Shown piece after piece: positions 48,701-54,700 of a stretch of 64,000 bases of DNA (the first letter of the stretch is position 1; every line of letters begins with the position of its first letter). The notes under the pieces were generated by a model that saw only the letters and a list, made by a program, of their open reading frames with translations, ran no database searches and had not been told where the DNA came from. The stretch covers positions 906,330-970,329 of the forward strand of contig NZ_BSTF01000001.1 in NCBI RefSeq assembly GCF_030269365.1, read 5' to 3'. This stretch comes from Lentzea sp. NBRC 102530 (lineage in GTDB: Bacteria; Actinomycetota; Actinomycetes; Mycobacteriales; Pseudonocardiaceae). The position numbers and the translations under genes are program-made.

Positions 48701-51700
48701 GCCGCCGTCCTTCCCGGCGGCCTCCTGGTTGCGCTGCATCTGCTCGATCTCGGCGGACCGGTCGACGTCGTTCTGGTACTGCGCGGCCAGCGCGTCGAGC
48801 TCGGCCGGGGACTTGCCGAACAGGGAGGCCTTGAACGCCGAGTGCTCCTGCCTCGCCAGCTGCCGGGCGTGCTCCTGCGCCTCGCGGATCTGCTGCGCCC
48901 AGGCCTGTTCCGCCGCCTCGCGCTGGGCGGTCCGCTCCATGTTCTGCCGGTTGCGCTCCTGCAGCGCGTCCAGCCGCTGGTTGACGTCGTGCGTGTGCAG
49001 GGCCTTGTCGACCCGGTTGCTGTACTCGGGGTTGGTCGCGAACGACAGCTGGTGTTCGTTCTTCTTCAGCAACGCCTCGGCCTCGGCGATCTTCGTGTCG
49101 ACATCGGCAGAGCTCTGCCAGTTGCCGTCGCCGAAGATGCTGTTCATGAAGCCGTTGAAGCCGGTGTAGTCCTCCTTGGTGGCGCGGATGTCGTCCAGGA
49201 TCGCGCTGACCCTGTCGACCTGGGCCTGCAGGCCCTCGACGCCGTGGCGGGAGATCTGGGCCATCGCGACGTTCGCGTCCGGCTCGTTCTGCACCCGCTC
49301 CAGCAGGGCCTTCAGGTCCTTCGCGTCGAACCCGGCGTTCTCCGCCGCCGCGATCTGCTCGGTCAGGTGCGTTTCCACCTCCGCGAGCGCCCGGTCGTTG
49401 AGCTTGCCGACGCCGTCCGCGGTCGGCCCCGCCACGAGCTTGTCGATCTGGTGGGTGAGCCTCACCCGAGGGCCGGCGTCCCGGATCGAGTCGATCTGCT
49501 GGTTGACGTTGTTCAGCAGGTCGGTGTCGCGCTGGATGTCCTGCTGCAGCTGGGCCTCTTTGGCCTTGTCCTGCTTCGACTGCAGCGCCTCGGGCTTCCA
49601 GGTGGACCTGGACTTCGCGTCGTCGATCCGGTTCTCGAGCTTCGCCTGCTGGTTCAGCAGGTCGTTCATGAAGACCGACGGACCGCCGGGGTGCTCGGCC
49701 GCGCGCTTGATCAGCTGGGTCTGCTTCGCGGCGTCGTACAGGGGCTGGTTCTGGACGCCGCCCTTGTACAGGTCGGCCATCGTCTTGTTGATCTCGGCCG
49801 CGGACTTGCCGCCGAGCCAGGCCTCCATGCCGGCCTTGACGTCCTGCGGCGACGGGGTGCCGAGCGCGCCGAACGTGCCGTTCTGCTGGTTGACCTGGAC
49901 CTGCGGCGCGCCCGCCGGTCCGTGCAGGGTCTGCACGCCGTTGTTGTCGACGGCGATCTGCACGCCCAGCGACTGCGCGATCGTGTCGGGCAGCTTCGCG
50001 CCGACCTGCGAGTCGGCCCAGGCAGGGGTTTCCAGACCCTTGGCGACGAGGTCGGCGGAGGACGGCATCGCGCCGTTCGCCTTGACCTCCTGCGTGACGT
50101 GGTTGATCACGTCGACGTCGCCGGGCTTCATGGTGCTCGGGTCGAGGCCCGCGTTGACGACGTCCCAGCGCTTGCCGGACCCGTTCTGCAGGTCGGCCGC
50201 GACGTTCTGGCGCCACTGGTCGATCTTGGCGTCGTTGGTGAGGCCGGGCGTGTTCGGTTCGAGGTCGGGGTGGAACTTCGCCAGCGCGTCGGGGTCGACC
50301 TGGCTCGCGACCCAGTTGCTGAGGTCGTTCGGGGTGAGGCCGGCGTGGTCGTGGTTGCCCGGGTTCTGCCGGACGTCGTTCAGCACCGTGTCCACAGTGG
50401 ACTTCACGTCGGTGCCGCTGACGAGCGGCGAGGAGTTCGGCACGTCGACGCCCTGGAACGCGGCGCTGCGCAGGACCGACTCGACCAGGCCGACCTTGTC
50501 GAGGTTCGGACCGTGCGTCTGGACGGGGGGAACCTCGGCGTGCACCTCGGCGTCGAGGTCGACGCCGCCGGGGAAGCCGCCGGGCATCGGGGCCGGGCGC
50601 GTCTGCACCTCGGGGGCGACTTCGCGGGTGGCGGTGTCGGGTGCGGCGTCGCGGGTGGAGTTCGCGTCGTTGTCGGCGTTGGTGTTCGAGCCGGTGTTGG
50701 CGTTCGACTTGGTGTCGGTGTTCGTCTGCGACTGGACGTCGGCGTCGGTCTGCGACTGGACGTTTCCGCCGGTCTGCGGCGACGGGGGTGCGGGGCGGGT
50801 GTCGCTGTCGGCGTCCCGTGAGCCGCCGTCGCGCGAACCGCCGTCCCTGGACCCGCCGTCCCTGGGTCCGCCGTCCTTGGAGTCGCTTCCCTTGTTGTCG
50901 GCGTCCTTGGAGTCGCTTCCCTTGGAGTCGCTGTCCTTCGGGCCGCCGCCCTTGCCGTCGTTCGAGTCGGGGCTGTCGTCGTTGCCCTTGTCGTTGCCGT
51001 CGTTGGTGTTGTCGTTGGTGTTGTCGGCCGGGCCGGGGTCCCTGCCGTCACGTCCGCCGACCGCGTCGCCCAGCGCCTCGTAGCCGGTGACGGTGTTCGG
51101 GTCGTTGTTCAGGTCCTTGTGCGGGCGGTTCTGCTCGAAGTTCGCCGGGTTCTCGTCGAGGATCTTGTAGGAGCCGTACTCGGCGAGGTCGTCGAAGACC
51201 TCCTTGCGGAACGCGTCGCCGAGCGGGTTCTCCTTGGTGATCGGGTACGACTCGAAGCGGCTGTCCCACTCCGCCCGGCTCGCCTTGCGGTCGGTGTCGA
51301 CCAGCGCCTCCCAGGCGGCCTGCTTCCAGTCGCCCGGCTTGGTGGCGGCGTCGACCGTCTTGCCGAGGTTGTTGGTGTCGATGTCCTGGTGCATCGCGAA
51401 GGCGTTGACCTGCGCGTCCGACCCCTTGTGGTCGGTCAGGTACTGCTGCAGGTGGTGCTGCGCCGCTACCAGCGACAGCCCGCCCTGCGTGTAGTCGATG
51501 AGCACGACGTTCTTGTCCGCGGGCAGGTCGCCCAGGAACTCGTCGAAGTGCTGGTTGAGCATGTTCTGCTGGTCGGGGTTCAGCGGCTCGACCTTGCCGC
51601 CGTGCGCGTCGAACGACGGCCGCAGGATCGAGTTCGGGTCCGCGGGCGGCGGCCGGAAGTTCGACAGCGGGATGGACACCGCGGGGTGCCCCTGGTTCTG

Positions 51701-54700
51701 CAGCGCCGCGACCACCGCGGCGGGGCTGCGCCCGAGCCCGACGTAGGCGAAGTCGCTCGGCGGGTACTTGCTGGTGATGTGGTTCGCGACGTCGTTGACG
51801 GCGTCGACCAGGTTCTGCTGGCCCTGGATGTGCTGCTCGCGCGCCAGGCCCATCATGTCGCTGTGGAAGTCCGCGGCGTTGTTGACGTCGTAGACCTCGG
51901 GCTTGCGGTTGCCGCCACCGACGTTGGGGTCGTAGAGCAGCGGGATGATCGTCGAGTCCACGCCGCTCTGCGGCGGAACCTCGATGTCGTTGTCCTTCAG
52001 CCACTCCTTTGCCATGTACGGCGTGAGGCCGATCGGCCCGTTCTCGCCCTTGATGCTGACGAACTCGGACGGCTTGTTCTGCTGGTACTTGAACTCGCCG
52101 TCGACCTGCTGCCACCGCGAGTCGAGCTTCGGGTCCGACGCCTTGTAGGTGTCGACCCGCTGGTCGACGCTCTCGAACGCGTCGTGGAAGTCGCTGTCGC
52201 TGTCCGTGTCGCTGTCGACGTCCGAGTCGGTGTTGCCACCGGACCTGGGCGGCGCCTGGTTGGGCGCCGGAGCGGGAGGCGGCACGACGACGGGCGGCGC
52301 GACGACGAGGTCGGGCGCGGCGTTGGGGTTCGGGTTGGTGGCGGGGCCTGCCACCGGACTGCCGGGGGGCGGGGGAGCGGGCCGCGTCTTGACGCTCGGG
52401 TCGCCGGGGTTCGGCGTGGTGGCGGGCGGGACGTTGGTGGCCGGGCTGGGCGAGGTGTTCGTGCTCGTCTCCGGCCGCGGCGACGGCACGGAGGGAGGCG
52501 GCGTCGCGGCGTTCGGCGGCGGGGTGTTGACCGGCGGGGTGTTGGTGCTCGGCGTGTTGACCGGCGGAGTGTTCACCGGCGGCGTGTTGGTGCTCGGCGT
52601 GTTGGTGCTCGGCGCGTTCACCGGCGGCGTGTTCGCCGCAGGGGTGTTGGCGGGCGGGGTGTTCGCCGGAGGCGTGTTGGTGTTCGGCGTGGTGACCGGC
52701 GGGGTGTTGGTCGCCGGGTTGGGCGTGTTCACGGACGGCGCGTTGGCCGGCGGCGTGTTCACGGGCGGGGTGTTGACCGGTGGCGCGGGCGGGGCCGGGC
52801 GCGTCTGGGCCGGGGGCGGGGTGTCGGCGCGCGGCGGCTGCGCGGACGGCGTCGACTCCGGGCGCGGGGACGGCGTGTTCGCCGGAGGCGTGTTCGTCGT
52901 CGCGTTCGGCGGGGGCGTGTTGACCGAGGGCGCGTTCGTCGACGGGGTCGGCGACGGCGTGTTCGCGGGCGGCGTGTTCGTGTTCGGCGCGTTGATCGGC
53001 GGGGTGTTGACCGGCGGTGCGGGCGGGGCCGGGCGCGTCTGTGCGGGCGGCGGGGTGTCGGCGCGCGGCGGCTGCGCGGACGGGGTGGTGTCCGGGCGCG
53101 GCGACGGCGTGCTCGTGTTCGGTGCCGGGGTCGGCGAGGACACCGGCGGGGTGTTGACCGGCGGGGCCGGGCGCGTCTGGGCCGGCGGGGCCGTGTTCGC
53201 CGCGGGCGGCGGGACGTTGGCTGCCGGGGGCGGGGTGCCGGGACGCGATTGGGTCGGCGGTGCCGTGTTGGGGGACGCGGTGTTGGGGGACGCCGTGTTC
53301 GCGGCAGGGGTGTTCGACGCCGGAGCGTTCGTGGAGGGGGTGTTCGTCGCCGGTGGCGGGGAGAGCGGGGTGGGCTTGGGAGCCGGGGGCGGCGTCGACG
53401 GGGACGACTGCGGCGGCGCCTTGGTGATGGTGCTGTCGGGGGTCGGGGGCTTGGGCGCGTCGAAGACGCCCTTCGTGCCGCCACCGGGACCGAACTTGTT
53501 GCCGCCCCGTTCGCCGCCGGTCGCGCCCGCGGCTGCGCCGCCCGGTGCCATCGGCGGGGCCATGCCGCCTGCCGCCGCGTTCGGCGCAGGCGTGACGGTC
53601 GGGGTCGCGCCGGGGCGCCCGCCCGCGTTCTGGGGCGGGGTGGTCACCGCGCTCTGCGAGCCCGGTGCGGCGGGCGGCACGTTGCCGGGGCCGTTGTAAC
53701 CGGGTGCGGTCGGCGTGAACGCCGCCGGCGTCTTGGCGCCACCGGAGCCACCGGGCGAGGTGCCACCCGGAGTGCCGCCGGGGGTCGTGCCGGCGGGCGG
53801 CGGGGAGAGCGGGGTGGGCTTGGGAGCCGGGGGCGGCGTCGACGCGGACGTCTGCGGCGGCGCCTTGCTGATGGTGCTGTCGGGCGTGGGGGCCTTGGGC
53901 GCGTCGAAGACGCCCTTCGCGCCTCCGCCCGCGCCGAACTTGCTGCCGCCGCGCTCGCCGCCGGTCGCGCCGGGGGCTGCGCCGCCCATCGGCGGGGCCA
54001 TACCGGGAGGCGCTGCCGGAGGAGTCGCGCCGCCGCGGGACGGGGACGTCACGGCGTTCTGCGGGCCGGGTGCGCTCGTGGACGGCTTGGTGCCCGCGGC
54101 GCCGCCCGGCTCCTTGTAGCCGGGGGCCGACGGGGTGAACGACGCGGGGGCCTTGGCGCCGCCGCCGGTGGACGCACCGGTGCCGCCCTTGCTGCCGCCA
54201 CCAGGGGTCGCACCGGGGGTCGCACCGCCACCGGTCGTCGCGCCGCCCTTGCCGCCGGCGCCGGGCGGGGTGTAGCCGGGCGCGGTCGGGGTGAAGGACG
54301 CGGGGCCCTTGGCACCGCCGGTGGTCGCGCCGCCCTTGCCACCGGCACCCGCCGGCGGGGTGTAGCCGGGTGCGGTGGGCGTGAAGGACGCGGGGCCCTT
54401 CGCGCCGCCACCGGTCGTCGCGCCGCCCTTGCCACCTCCGGCCGGCGGGGTGTAGCCCGGCGCGGTCGGGGTGAACGACGCGGGACCCTTGGCGCCGCCG
54501 CTGGTGGAAGCGCCGGTGCCGCCCTTGATGTTCGGAGTGGCCGCGGCCGGGCCACCACCGGGCGTCTTGACGCCCGAGGTCGCGTTGCTGCCGCCGCCCT
54601 TGATGGTGCCGGGGCCGTTGTAGCCGGGCGCGGTCGGCGTGAACGGCGCGGGGCCCTTGGCTCCGCCGCCACCGCCCTTGATGTTCGGGGCCGCGGCGGC

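Noticed and set aside
24773..50821. An 8,682-codon open frame on the + strand, antisense to the giant gene
   Set aside because: Its translation is Arg/Val/Asp/His-rich without domains, which is typical of the complement of high-GC codons with rare stops. The minus-strand frame has recognisable motifs, repeats and a ribosome-binding site.
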